A stretch of DNA of 36,098 bases, taken from an uncultured Bacteroidota bacterium (GTDB lineage: Bacteria > Bacteroidota > Bacteroidia > Bacteroidales > CG2-30-32-10). Both the position numbers and the translations under genes were made by a program. The notes under the pieces were generated by a model, which worked only from the letters and a program-made list of their open reading frames with translations, made no database searches and had not been told where the DNA came from. Each line of letters opens with the position of its first letter. The first letter of the stretch is position 1. The DNA lies in NCBI GenBank assembly GCA_903847905.1, contig CAINEZ010000045.1:1-36098 (forward strand), given 5' to 3'. Positions 6,346 through 16,199 of the stretch are shown piece by piece.

Positions 6346-8868
6346 TTAAAGCTTAACTTTTTTATAAAAAATTGTTTTGGTAATTTCTGCTGCAATAATG
6401 TAAACCGCCACGATCAGCAATAAAAGTAAATATGTAGAAAGATTAAGCGGGCTGAATCCAAAAACATTTCCAAGTGGAGTGAAAGGTAAAATCAACGTTA
6501 TAACAGCAATAGAAAGCGTTGCCATTAAAAGATATTTACCCGGTCTGCTTCTGAAAAAAGGTTTTCTGCTTCGAATAACAAGTACAATGATAGATGCTGA
6601 GATAACCGATTCTATGAACCATCCTGTCCTGAACTGAGCCTCATTGGCGCGAAGGACAAGCAAAAGCAAGCCAAATGTGAGGTAATCAAATATAGAACTT
6701 ACCAAGCCGAAAGTAATCATAAACTTGCGGATAGCCTTGATATCCCAGCGCCTTGGATGGTCAACCATTTCATTATCTACCCTGTCGGTAGCAATGGTCA
6801 TTTCCGGAAAGTCAGTCATCAGGTTGGTGAGCAGGATTTGCTTGGGAAGCAAAGGAAGAAATGGAATAAATAACGATACTCCAGCCATACTGAACATATT
6901 GCCAAAGTTAGCGCTTGTAGCCATAAACACATACTTCAGCGTATTGGCGAAAGTGGTTCGCCCTTCGCGAACACCTTCCAACAGAACGCCAAGATCCTTT
7001 TCGAGTAATACAATATCGGCGGCATCCTTGGCAACATCGGCAGCAGTATCCACTGAAATTCCAACATCGGCAGCATGAAGCGCAGATGCATCATTTATAC
7101 CATCGCCCATATATCCCACAACATTTCCCGCTTTTCGCATGGCAATAATAATCCGTTCTTTCTGATTGGGTTCTATTTCGGCAAAAACATCCACTTTGCC
7201 CACGCTTCTGAGGAGTGCGTTATCACTCATCTTGCGAAGTTCGGGTCCCGTAATGATTTTATTATCTAACAATCCCATCTTCTTACTTAAGCTTGCTGCA
7301 ACAAGATGATTATCGCCGGTGATAATTTTAAGCGAAACATCAAGCTTTTTAAGTTCGGCAATGGTGTTAATGATATTTGCTTTTGGCGGATCAAAAAGAG
7401 TGAGAAAGCCTAAAAAAGTCATATTCTTCTCATCGCTTTTGTTTATAAGCGATCCTGAAGGTATATTTTTATATGCAATTCCTAAAGTGCGAAAGCCACG
7501 ATCGCTTAACTCTGCAAAGCGCTTCTGAATCTGATCTTGCATGGATGCTATTTCAACTACGCTTCCTTCATTAGTTTCCGCCGACGAACATACCTCAAGT
7601 ATATTAGCCAAAGCGCCTTTGGTAACCATAAAATGTGTATCGCCGTGCGCAACCGCTATACTCAAACGTTTTCGAATAAAATCATAGGGAATCTCATCTT
7701 GTTTCTTGTATTCTGAAAGGTCAATTTTGCGATAGTCAAGGATGGCAGCATCTATTGGATTTGTAAAGCCGGTTTCGTATGAAGCATTGAGATAAGAAAA
7801 CAAAAATACTTTTTCGCTTGCGTCTCCATTCACATCAAGCGCGGATTCTACCTTCACGGTTCCTTCGGTGAGAGTGCCTGTTTTATCGGAACATATAATA
7901 TTCATGCTGCCGAAGTTTTCGATAGAAGCAAGACGCTTTACGATAACTTTTTTCTGAGCCATTTTTTTCGCGCCATGTGCAAGATTGATGCTGATGATGG
8001 CAGGTAATAACTGCGGGGTTAAGCCAACAGCAAGCGCTAATGAAAAAAGAAAAGATTCCAATACAGGTCTGTGCAAATAAACATTGATGGCAAATATTAA
8101 AACCACCAATATCAATGTTACTTCCCCAAGAAAAAATCCGAATCTTCTTATACCACGTTCAAATTCTGTTTCCGGCTCCTTATGTTTAAGCCGTTCCGAT
8201 ACTTTACCAAATTCTGTTTCTTTGCCGGTAAGCGTAACTATTGCCTTTGCAGTACCGCTTACAATATGAGTGCCCATCCAAACTGTGTTTATTCGCTGTG
8301 CAAGGGCAGTATCTGAAGGTAACACCGAAACATCTTTTTCAACAGGAAAGGTTTCGCCTGTCAGCATGGCTTCATCAACAAACAAATCTTTCGATTCAAG
8401 GAGCAGGCAGTCGCCGGGCACAATATCACCGGCATTCAGGATAACGATATCACCTGGCACAATATCTTCTATATGAATTTCCTGTTGATTCCCGTCACGA
8501 AGCACTGCTGCTTTGATTTGCACTATGGCAAGTAATTTCTTCACAGCATTGGAAGCGCTGTGTTCCTGCCAAAAGCCAAGTAGCCCGCTTATGACGACTA
8601 TGATAAGAATAATTGAAGCATCAACTATGTTATGCAAAAATAATGACAAGCCTGTTGCAGCTAAGAGAATGAGAATAATAGGGCTTTTAAACTGTGCAAC
8701 AAAAAGTGTTAATGCATCCGATCGTTTTTGGGGTTTCAGGCGATTTGCGCCATAATTTGTGAGCCTCTTCCTGGCTTCATCGCTTGTAAGTCCATTGACT
8801 GTAGCCTGAAGTCGTTTAAGTAATTCTGTAGCGGAGATGCTCCAAAAGGGTTGAGGGTTTTGGTCCAT
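6346..8868 (-). CDS. mgtA: P-type ATPase, magnesium-transporter (MgtA/IIIB) type
   Basis: 840 residues, close to the usual MgtA length. The N-terminal cation-ATPase domain is followed by two membrane helices (about 55-100), the actuator loop with TGE (MLTGETFPVEK, about 168), the phosphorylation site DKTGT (IICSDKTGTLTEG, about 328), nucleotide-binding KGA (MVTKGALAN) and the hinge GDGIND. The C-terminal membrane region carries NFGNMFSMAGVSLFIPFLP and LPKQILLTNLMTD, which resemble the Mg-importing IIIB subgroup rather than Ca, Na or heavy-metal pumps. No CPC metal motif is present. It follows cbpM on the same strand after 66 nt, so it may be co-transcribed with the co-chaperone genes. No Mg-sensing leader is visible. 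Confidence 0.85.
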   Translation of the reverse strand: MDQNPQPFWSISATELLKRLQATVNGLTSDEARKRLTNYGANRLKPQKRSDALTLFVAQFKSPIILILLAATGLSLFLHNIVDASIILIIVVISGLLGFWQEHSASNAVKKLLAIVQIKAAVLRDGNQQEIHIEDIVPGDIVILNAGDIVPGDCLLLESKDLFVDEAMLTGETFPVEKDVSVLPSDTALAQRINTVWMGTHIVSGTAKAIVTLTGKETEFGKVSERLKHKEPETEFERGIRRFGFFLGEVTLILVVLIFAINVYLHRPVLESFLFSLALAVGLTPQLLPAIISINLAHGAKKMAQKKVIVKRLASIENFGSMNIICSDKTGTLTEGTVKVESALDVNGDASEKVFLFSYLNASYETGFTNPIDAAILDYRKIDLSEYKKQDEIPYDFIRKRLSIAVAHGDTHFMVTKGALANILEVCSSAETNEGSVVEIASMQDQIQKRFAELSDRGFRTLGIAYKNIPSGSLINKSDEKNMTFLGFLTLFDPPKANIINTIAELKKLDVSLKIITGDNHLVAASLSKKMGLLDNKIITGPELRKMSDNALLRSVGKVDVFAEIEPNQKERIIIAMRKAGNVVGYMGDGINDASALHAADVGISVDTAADVAKDAADIVLLEKDLGVLLEGVREGRTTFANTLKYVFMATSANFGNMFSMAGVSLFIPFLPLLPKQILLTNLMTDFPEMTIATDRVDNEMVDHPRRWDIKAIRKFMITFGLVSSIFDYLTFGLLLLVLRANEAQFRTGWFIESVISASIIVLVIRSRKPFFRSRPGKYLLMATLSIAVITLILPFTPLGNVFGFSPLNLSTYLLLLLIVAVYIIAAEITKTIFYKKVKL

Positions 8869-8934
8869 AATTTACCATATTATTCGTCTATACTTCTGCT
8901 GAATGAGTTTGCAAATAAAAGCAATCTCATTAGT

Positions 8935-9231
8935 TCAGTATATTTCATAAAGATTAAGCCTGTTTCTGAGCGCAACAATTTCATTTTGCATAGAATTTAT
9001 TCGTTGTAATAAATGATTGATAGTCTCAATACCTTCCATGTTAATATCTAACTCGTAATAAAAGCGAATAAATTTCTCTATTTGCTGAAGCTGGCTTACA
9101 TCAATAAATTTTGTTTCTTCAATGGTAATAATTTTTATAAGTCCTGTTTGATGCAATGAACTGATAAATGAAATCTCAATGCTGTGGCTGGCGCAGAATT
9201 CATCAATAGCTATTAAATTTTCTTTTTGCAT
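8935..9231 (-). CDS. cbpM: Chaperone modulator CbpM-like
   Basis: 98 residues. The N-terminal half has a MerR-like winged-helix pattern (LIAIDEFCASHSIEISFISSLHQTGLIKII) and the rest is a long helix ending in a heptad pattern (INHLLQRINSMQNEIVALRNRL). Size and pattern match CbpM, which in Escherichia coli binds the J domain of CbpA and inhibits it. It lies 16 nt downstream of cbpA on the same strand, the classic arrangement. The function is assigned from family pattern and context. Confidence 0.8.
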   Translation of the reverse strand: MQKENLIAIDEFCASHSIEISFISSLHQTGLIKIITIEETKFIDVSQLQQIEKFIRFYYELDINMEGIETINHLLQRINSMQNEIVALRNRLNLYEIY

Positions 9232-9247
9232 TATTTATATTTTAAAA

Positions 9248-10135
9248 TTACGATTTAGATAATTCGGTAAATAATAATTTTTGTTTATCGGTTAAATTTG
9301 TTGGGATTTTGATGGAATAAGTTACATATAAATCTCCAAAACACCCTTCATTTTTATAAACAGGAAAGCCCTTTCCTTTTAATTTTATTTTACTTCCATT
9401 TTGTGTTTCAGGTTTTACTTTTAGTTTTACTTTTCCATTTAAAGTATCAATAGTAATATCGCCCCCCAACACAGCTGTATATAAATCTAAATCTACAGTC
9501 GAAAATAAATCATTTCCCAAACGTTTAATTTTAGAATGATTGGTTACTGAAAACGTAATATATAAATCGCCATTCGGTCCGCCATTTATTCCCATGCCTC
9601 CATGTTCTGAAATTTTAATTGTTTGTCCATTTTCAATTCCTGCCGGAATAGTAATTCTTATGTTTTTCCCGTTTACTGTTAACGTTTGTTTGTGGGTTTT
9701 ATATGCGTCAATGAGGTCGAGATGTAATTCAGCATTGTAATCTTCGCCTCTGTATTTTACCTGCCTGCTTCTGCCGGCGCTTGCTGCCCCGCCAAACAGA
9801 GATTCAAAAAAATCAGAGAAATCTTCTTCAGATTGTGCGCCTGAGTACTTTGCTCCACGCGAATTTGATGATTGTTCCTGATAATATTTTGATTTTTCAA
9901 ATTCTTCAGCATGTTGCCAGTCATTTCCGTATTGATCGTATTTCTTGCGTTTTTCCGGATCGCTTAATACTTCATTTGCTTCATTAATTTGCTGAAAATT
10001 CTTTTTAGCATCTTTATCATTAGGATTCAAATCGGGGTGATATTTTCTTGCCAATTTCCTGTAGGCGCTTTTGATGTCCTTTGGCGTTGCCGTTTTATCT
10101 ATTCCTAATATTTTGTAATAATCTATGAAAGTCAT
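9248..10135 (-). CDS. cbpA: DnaJ-type co-chaperone CbpA-like
   Basis: 295 residues. The J domain (1-70) has the HPD motif in ARKYHPDLNPNDKDAKK. A Gly/Ser/Phe-rich linker follows (about 80-120, FSDFFESLFGGAASAGR), then two DnaJ C-terminal beta domains (NGKNIRITIPAGIENGQTI; GGDITIDTLNGKVKLKV; GSKIKLKGKGFPVYKN). The cysteine zinc-finger of DnaJ is absent, which makes it CbpA-type. It should stimulate DnaK. It is first in the cbpA-cbpM pair, possibly followed by mgtA. A -7 box is proposed at 10188-10195. Confidence 0.9.
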   Translation of the reverse strand: MTFIDYYKILGIDKTATPKDIKSAYRKLARKYHPDLNPNDKDAKKNFQQINEANEVLSDPEKRKKYDQYGNDWQHAEEFEKSKYYQEQSSNSRGAKYSGAQSEEDFSDFFESLFGGAASAGRSRQVKYRGEDYNAELHLDLIDAYKTHKQTLTVNGKNIRITIPAGIENGQTIKISEHGGMGINGGPNGDLYITFSVTNHSKIKRLGNDLFSTVDLDLYTAVLGGDITIDTLNGKVKLKVKPETQNGSKIKLKGKGFPVYKNEGCFGDLYVTYSIKIPTNLTDKQKLLFTELSKS

Positions 10136-10187
10136 GTATTTATTAAATTGTGTAAGTCATCATAAATAATAATCAGTATTTTTTTAT

Positions 10188-10195
10188 CAAAAATA
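10188..10195 (-). promoter_or_regulatory. Putative -7 box for cbpA-cbpM
   Basis: TATTTTTG on the minus strand fits TAnnTTTG and lies 53 nt before the cbpA start. No clear TTTG -33 partner is seen. No heat-shock inverted repeat of the CIRCE type was noticed. Confidence 0.35.
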
Positions 10196-10349
10196 CAAAA
10201 TAAATTTTTAAGAAAATCTTGCGATAAAAGCTAATTATTTTTTAAACTCTTAACAATATATGGGTTGTAGTATATGGTTGTATAAGTAACACACTTCTTC
10301 AGAGAAGTATTATTTAACTGATGTTACGCAAATCGTAAAATTTATTTAT

Positions 10350-10530
10350 CAGTGTCACTCAGAGCCAGACACTGTGTTGGCTTGTGAATTGGCGTCCCTG
10401 ACTTGCCGGCAGGCAGGTGTGTCGAAGATTGACTATGTATTGGTCGGGCTTCGACATATCCCGATCCTTCGATGAGGCTTCGATAAACTCAGCCTGACAT
10501 TATTCAGGATGTCGGGACAGCTCTACCTGA
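10350..10530. repeat. Cluster of dispersed repeats between pyk and cbpA
   Basis: The 10136-10597 gap has no convincing gene. It contains a hairpin CAGTGTC (10350-10356) / GACACTG (10368-10374), the GC palindrome at 10397-10417, a TCGGG...CCCGA inverted pair around 10443-10463, and a copy of CTTCGATAAACTCAGCCTGAC (10478-10498). The pyruvate kinase stop lies downstream on the minus strand, so this region may also hold its terminator, but no hairpin with a U-tail was found. Confidence 0.5.
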
Positions 10531-10597
10531 TTTCCGAATTTAGTATTTATTTATGCTGAAGGCATTTGCTTAACATCAGTTATTTAAAAACAAAATT

Positions 10598-12028
10598 TCA
10601 CAAAACATTGCTGACTTTTATAATGTTTGTTTTTCCGTGTTCATTAAGGGGCGAGCTGCCGACATGAATCACGCAATCGCCTTTAGCCAAAAGATTTTTT
10701 TCTTCAAGTATTTTTAATGATTCACTGATAGCTTCTTCTAAATGCTCGACTGATTGTAAATAAAAAACTTTTACGCCCCACACAAGCGACAGGTATTGCA
10801 ACAATTTTTTATTGTTTGTAAAAGCAAAAATATTGGCTTCCGGTCTGTGGCTTGATATACGTAATGCTGTATAGCCCGAATGTGTAAAAGTGATGATTGC
10901 TTTTGCTTTGATTTCTTTAGCTAAGGTTGATGCATTATAACAAATTGAATCTGCAAGAAAAGTGGAAGTTCCTTCCATCGGAAAATATTTTTTATTGAAA
11001 GGTTTTCCAAATGCTTCGGTGTAATAAATAATTTTTTGCATACTAAAAATCGTTTCAACAGGATATTTACCAACTGAAGTTTCACCGCTAAGCATGAGCG
11101 CATCAGCGCAATCAAGCACGGCGTTTGCAACATCGGTGGCTTCGGCGCGTGTAGGCGTGAAATTCGTAATCATGCTTTCCATCATTTGAGTTGCAACGAT
11201 TACCGGTTTCGATTGCCCGATACATTTCTCAATAATTTGTTTTTGAATTAAAGGAACTTCATCAAAAGGCATTTCCACACCAAGGTCGCCGCGCGCTATC
11301 ATTATCCCATCTGCCAGATCAATGATGTGGTCAATTTCCGCAAGGGCTTCAGGCTTTTCAATTTTAGCAATTACGCCCGCATGACCTTTATGTTTCTTTA
11401 TCAAATTTTTTAATTCGATAACATCAGCAGCTTTTCGTACAAACGACAAAGCTATCCAATCAACATCCCGGGCAATGGCAAAAATCACATTTGAAATATC
11501 TTCATCAGTAAGGCATGGAAGCGAAACTTTGGTGTCGGGCAAGTTCACTCCTTTATGCGACGAGAGCGGTCCACCGAAAATAACTTTTGCTTTAACAGTA
11601 TCTTTTTTATTTGTTTCTGTAACTTCCAGTTTTATTTTTCCGTCATCAATAAATATCATTTCGCCTGTATTCACATCCTTCGGGAATTCCCGGTAACTCA
11701 TATATACACGGTTTTTATTTCCGATACATTTTTCTGAAACAAAGGTTATGATATCGCCTGAAACCAAATCAATAAAATTGTTTTCAATTTCGCCAATTCT
11801 TAATTTAGGTCCTTGTAAATCGGCGAGAACAGGCACATGAGAACCTAATTCAACATTTAATTCTTTTATAAGATTTGACAAGTTTAAAAATTCTTCCTTT
11901 TTTGAATGAGAAAAATTTATCCTGAAAACATCCACGCCTCCATCAATCATTCTTTTTATAATACTTTTTGAAGAAGAGGCGGGACCTAAGGTTGCCACTA
12001 TTTTTGTTTTAGAAAGAGGTTGTTTCAT
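10598..12028 (-). CDS. pyk: Pyruvate kinase
   Basis: 476 residues, full length for the family. Visible landmarks are TKIVATLGPASSS at the start, FRINFSHS, VLADLQGPKLRIGEI, the catalytic-Lys motif AKIEKPEAL, the Mg/substrate motif IMIARGDLGVEMP, and IVATQMMESMITNFTPTRAEATDVANAVLD. A C-terminal regulatory-type domain follows (ITFTHSGYTALRISSHRPEANIFAFT). It converts phosphoenolpyruvate and ADP to pyruvate and ATP, feeding the pyruvate:ferredoxin oxidoreductase encoded later in the window. Its ATG lies 20 nt inside the end of the restriction-modification gene, an unusual link for a housekeeping gene. Confidence 0.97.
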   Translation of the reverse strand: MKQPLSKTKIVATLGPASSSKSIIKRMIDGGVDVFRINFSHSKKEEFLNLSNLIKELNVELGSHVPVLADLQGPKLRIGEIENNFIDLVSGDIITFVSEKCIGNKNRVYMSYREFPKDVNTGEMIFIDDGKIKLEVTETNKKDTVKAKVIFGGPLSSHKGVNLPDTKVSLPCLTDEDISNVIFAIARDVDWIALSFVRKAADVIELKNLIKKHKGHAGVIAKIEKPEALAEIDHIIDLADGIMIARGDLGVEMPFDEVPLIQKQIIEKCIGQSKPVIVATQMMESMITNFTPTRAEATDVANAVLDCADALMLSGETSVGKYPVETIFSMQKIIYYTEAFGKPFNKKYFPMEGTSTFLADSICYNASTLAKEIKAKAIITFTHSGYTALRISSHRPEANIFAFTNNKKLLQYLSLVWGVKVFYLQSVEHLEEAISESLKILEEKNLLAKGDCVIHVGSSPLNEHGKTNIIKVSNVL

Positions 12029-15000
12029 CTGCTATTCCTTTATAAAGAAAATCTACATACCGGTTTATCAGGTATTGAATACAGTGAAGATTATTGATTT
12101 TATTGAGGGATGCTATTTCCCGTTTTTCAAATATTTCATCAAGCCTTTTCTTTAGCTTAGCATTTAAAGGAGAAAGGGCTTCAAAAATAAAGGATTGTTT
12201 TTCCTGAATAAATTCATGGATTGATTTATTAGTTATTGGAAATGAAATCAATGTTTCATAAGAAAGTGTTTTCACTTTCTTTAAATATTGTGAAATCAAT
12301 TCAACCAGATAAGCTGCATTCTCTTGAGTTTTGCATGCTATTTCAATGCAACGATTATCTGTTGTAATTAAATCGAATGAACATTCAAAACCATACGTCT
12401 CAAAACCGCCGGAATCATTGAATAATGAAATCAAACGATCTGATTTTACGTCTTTAATAATAATATCCTTTGAGGTTGATTTTATAAAATATGCGCATTT
12501 TTTCAGCAATATTTTTACCTCTTCTTTTTCAACTGAATTGAAACTATAAAGTGTTGGATCGTTCAATATTGACGGGTAATATAACAATACCTCTTTCACG
12601 TAATTTATTTCAGAAATATTATTTTCGGATATAAAATCAGCGAGCGTAAATAGATTTATTTTTATTACTGAAACTTCATTAATTACTGATTCGGGATCAA
12701 ATTCAAATCCTGCAGTTTTAAGTTTGTAGAGTTCGGTTTTCAAAGTAATATACAAATCCGCCAATCCCTTTTGTTTTATATAGGTTTGAGTGATTTCATC
12801 AAAATGAAAATTTTTATCTTTAGTTTGAACGCTGCTGTAAATACCGCCGAGAATGTTATGTATAGCAACTTCATCTTCATTAGTAAAATCAATTTTGCGG
12901 ACAGGTAATTTTGATAAAGGCGTAAAATAAAATTCGCGGATATTACCCTTCATCTTCGTGTTTTTTCCATACCATTCGTTCAGGAAATCAGAATTAAGAA
13001 GCGATAGAAGGTATTTCAGATTTTCATGCGTGCCTTGTTTGGGAGTGATTAATGTAATATCCGATTGCGGATATGTTTTCACATTCTCATAAGCGAAAGT
13101 ATTTTCTTTTGCCCTGCGCGAAGTAACTAATTTTTCGTTTTCAAAAATGGATTGTTCTCTTTGCCACCAAAGATCAAACCAACGTATTCTTCTATTTTCA
13201 ACTTCTCTGCGTGGATTTAAAATTCCTTTAAATTTTCCGAGATGATTTATAATATTTTTAATTGCCTGTTCATTATCACAACTATTCACATAAAAGACAA
13301 ATTGCATTTCACTCAAATCAACAAAGCCGCGATGGATGTTAGAATTTTTATAAAAAGGTTTTACAAATTTCATTTCATCATCTGGAAGTTGCAAGGTTTC
13401 CAATTGTTTTTTATCAAAAATGAAAATAGGATCGCCTGGTTTTATGCCATATTCCTGCTGTTCGGCTATCGGAATTTTTTTAATATTTTCAGCAGTTATT
13501 TTATCGGCGCCGGAAACGATGCCCTGGTTCACATTAAACAAATCAATAAGCACTACACAATTTCCGGCAAGTTTTACTGCTTTCTCGCGCGAATAAATAT
13601 GCCATGCGTTTTCGTCTAACTCTCCTTGAATTATTCCACTGTAATAAACATCGGCAATGCTTTCCTTTTTATCTTTTCCCAACTCAAAATTTACTTTATC
13701 GGGGTCGGCAAACAACTCAAATTGCTTAGGGTTGGTAAGCAAGTCAATCCACCTATCATAATTTGTAATGACTTTGTTTTGCGAGTCAATATATTTTTGA
13801 TCAGAGTTTACCCATTCATTTTTGAACTGAATAATTTTTATTTTATTGTTTGCGCGTTCCTCATCATTGCTGCATTTTTCCAAAACAAAAATAATATTTT
13901 CCTGACCCTGCGCTTCCGGGAAAAGTTTTATTCCTTTGAAATCAATTATCTCAATTATTTTGGAATGTTCAAGAATGTACTTTCTTAGGGTAGAAGCTCC
14001 ATCGGCGGTTAGCCAATACTGTGTTGTTATAAATCCGAATTTCCCGCCTTCAACTAATTTGCTTAATCCAAGGATAATAAAATAATACAGGTAATCACTT
14101 TTGCCCTGGTAATAATGTTTCCAGTAAGGATGATTTTGCAGCGGACGGAACATTTCCTTGTGTCCCTTTTCGCCAACATAAGGGGGATTTCCAACCACAA
14201 AATCAAAATCATTTTTGTTAGCGGTAAGATAAAAAAAAGTATCTCTATCAGGTGAAGTGAAATCCGATTTGCCAAAGTCAACTTTACCTGAATCAGGAAA
14301 TTCTTCGTGATTATAAATCCGGAGCAATGAATCTGTCGTACAAATACTGAATGATTGTGTTTGTCGTTCTTCCTCATTTTCTATCCTTTTAACAAGCGAC
14401 AAAATCTGGATAATTAAATTGAGTTCAGCGAGCCTGCTTGCAAACCCTGTCAATTCTGAACCATATAAGTTGTCAATGATATTTCGTTTCGCTTCAGCTT
14501 CACAATTAAGGGCAGCATTACGTATCCTTATAGCTGCTTCAACAAGAAAACTGCCTGAACCGCAGGATGGGTCAAGCAAAGTTTTATTATTTATTTTCCC
14601 TTTAATCAGCCCATAAAATCCAACGCGGTTCAGTATAAATTCTACTATGTAATGCGGTGTATAATATTGCCCCTTATCCTTTCTCTCATCGGCATTCAGG
14701 TAATGTTCATAAAGGTCGCCAATCAGGTCAAAATTGATTTCTGAAAAATTTATTTTCGATAATTCATACAGCAGATTAATAAGCAATGGCTCATCTTTGG
14801 TTATTTCAAAATTATAAGGAAATTTATCTTCAAAGTAAGTGAACAACCTCCATGCTTTCACATGGGCATCATCAAGAATGTCCTGAAACGTCATGCTAAA
14901 TGGAGGCTCCAGTTTCATCTTAAAGCCGCCATTGTAAAGATTTTTCGGAATTAGCTCGTTATCTTCAAAGATTCGGATAAGAATAAATTTTAATAAAATA

Positions 15001-15851
15001 ACGTAACTGATTTGTTTAATCAGCTCTTCGGCTGCGATAGAATATTTTTCTGTTTCTTCACTAACGTTAATTTCCCTGATAATTTTATTAAGTTCAAATT
15101 TCATCCGAATATGATGATCCATATCCTTTACCAACGGCATGACCTGCCTGCGAACATTATCCTGAATTTTAAAAATCATGCCATAAACAAGAGTTTTAAG
15201 TAATTTTTTATCAGGTATAATCAGGTCTTCTTTTTTCCTGTTTTTTATTATTTCAACATATTCTTCGGGTGAAATCTTTTCAAACTTGAAATTGTCGTAG
15301 AACCATTTAAAATTTTCAAAGTCGTGTGTTCCTTCTGCTTTATTATCAGAAAAATTTTTAATTAATTCAACTAAATTTATTGAGCGATCTTCAAGGCGAA
15401 TAATTTTTATTGTATCCATTTCGATTTGCCGTTCAAAAAATTCAAAATGTTTCAGGTTGAATAATATTCCATATTCGTAACCTTTAAAAGATTCGATGTA
15501 TCGTACAATCTGCTGTACTGCCGACTTTTCATCACGGCTACTTAAAATATCAACGCCAGTTGACTTTGCATCAAGAATAAATTTATTGGTTTCAATAGTT
15601 CTGAAATCGGGCTTATCTCCATCTTTTATTTCCTGTTGAAGAATATTTACGCCCGAACGGAAATCAAAAATTTTTAAAAGTTCAAGAAGGATAGGAGTAA
15701 CCACAATATCTTCGTCGCCTTTATGTTCCCGTTCGAAATCCCTTAGTTTACAATATTCAAAGAAAGAAACTTTTTGTCCTTTAATATTTCGGAATCTCCC
15801 CTCGTTAAAAACGGAACATATTTTTTTTAAAACGGAATCGTAATTTATCAT
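12009..15851 (-). CDS. One-polypeptide restriction-modification enzyme (type IIG-like, N6-adenine methylase)
   Basis: 1280 residues. The N-terminal part has a plausible PD-(D/E)xK nuclease core: P81-D82 followed by D94-A95-K96 (FILDAKS). A helical segment follows, then an Eco57I-type adenine methylase domain with motif I DPSCGSGSFLVEA (about 425) and catalytic motif IV NPPY (FVVGNPPYVGEK, about 555). The region from about 770 to 1010, with SRRAKENTFAYENVKTYPQSD and LLSLLNSDFLNEWYGK, looks like a target-recognition domain, and a helical C-terminus ends YKGIADETTSF. One protein would recognise, methylate and cut DNA; no separate specificity subunit is present. It overlaps pyk by 20 nt and appears intact. 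Such genes move between genomes, so acquisition is likely but not shown. Confidence 0.85.
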   Translation of the reverse strand: MINYDSVLKKICSVFNEGRFRNIKGQKVSFFEYCKLRDFEREHKGDEDIVVTPILLELLKIFDFRSGVNILQQEIKDGDKPDFRTIETNKFILDAKSTGVDILSSRDEKSAVQQIVRYIESFKGYEYGILFNLKHFEFFERQIEMDTIKIIRLEDRSINLVELIKNFSDNKAEGTHDFENFKWFYDNFKFEKISPEEYVEIIKNRKKEDLIIPDKKLLKTLVYGMIFKIQDNVRRQVMPLVKDMDHHIRMKFELNKIIREINVSEETEKYSIAAEELIKQISYVILLKFILIRIFEDNELIPKNLYNGGFKMKLEPPFSMTFQDILDDAHVKAWRLFTYFEDKFPYNFEITKDEPLLINLLYELSKINFSEINFDLIGDLYEHYLNADERKDKGQYYTPHYIVEFILNRVGFYGLIKGKINNKTLLDPSCGSGSFLVEAAIRIRNAALNCEAEAKRNIIDNLYGSELTGFASRLAELNLIIQILSLVKRIENEEERQTQSFSICTTDSLLRIYNHEEFPDSGKVDFGKSDFTSPDRDTFFYLTANKNDFDFVVGNPPYVGEKGHKEMFRPLQNHPYWKHYYQGKSDYLYYFIILGLSKLVEGGKFGFITTQYWLTADGASTLRKYILEHSKIIEIIDFKGIKLFPEAQGQENIIFVLEKCSNDEERANNKIKIIQFKNEWVNSDQKYIDSQNKVITNYDRWIDLLTNPKQFELFADPDKVNFELGKDKKESIADVYYSGIIQGELDENAWHIYSREKAVKLAGNCVVLIDLFNVNQGIVSGADKITAENIKKIPIAEQQEYGIKPGDPIFIFDKKQLETLQLPDDEMKFVKPFYKNSNIHRGFVDLSEMQFVFYVNSCDNEQAIKNIINHLGKFKGILNPRREVENRRIRWFDLWWQREQSIFENEKLVTSRRAKENTFAYENVKTYPQSDITLITPKQGTHENLKYLLSLLNSDFLNEWYGKNTKMKGNIREFYFTPLSKLPVRKIDFTNEDEVAIHNILGGIYSSVQTKDKNFHFDEITQTYIKQKGLADLYITLKTELYKLKTAGFEFDPESVINEVSVIKINLFTLADFISENNISEINYVKEVLLYYPSILNDPTLYSFNSVEKEEVKILLKKCAYFIKSTSKDIIIKDVKSDRLISLFNDSGGFETYGFECSFDLITTDNRCIEIACKTQENAAYLVELISQYLKKVKTLSYETLISFPITNKSIHEFIQEKQSFIFEALSPLNAKLKKRLDEIFEKREIASLNKINNLHCIQYLINRYVDFLYKGIADETTSF

Positions 15852-16199
15852 CTTTACTTTATTACAAGGACTACAAAAAAAGACTTATTCGAAATGAAAA
15901 ATAAAAAAGCAAATATATGTATCTTTTTTTAAAAATGGTGTTGTTCTCTATCATCAAAAAGCAAAGAAGAATTTTTATGAAAATTATTGAAATGTTTGTT
16001 TTCGCAGATTTATACCTTTTAGACATTTCTTTTAGACTATCTAATTTTTCATTTAATTCTCTGCGTCCTTTGCGATAAACTTTGCGCATCTTTGCGTTAA
16101 AACATTTTAGACTGCTATTAAACTCTAAATGGTAATACATCTTTTATATCACTGCTTGCTGTAAACAGGAAGAAAAAATATTATAAAGCAAATTTGAAA
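15852..16199. repeat. Gene-free stretch with CGCAAAG-rich repeat
   Basis: Between the restriction-modification gene and mutS2. On the minus strand at about 16058-16099 the phrase CGCAAAG recurs three times in some 40 nt (near GATGCGCAAAG and ATCGCAAAGGACGC). Related CAAAG-rich DNA lies at 29555-29680. This repeat accounts for the short open frame 15871-16140. The upstream promoter of the restriction-modification gene should be here, but I see no clear box. Confidence 0.55.

Noticed and set aside
15871-16140. 89-residue minus-strand open frame between the restriction-modification gene and mutS2
   Set aside because: Its N-terminal half is the translation of a CGCAAAG-rich intergenic repeat and its C-terminal half is low-complexity Ile/Leu/Phe from AT-rich DNA. 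No promoter or family pattern is seen.
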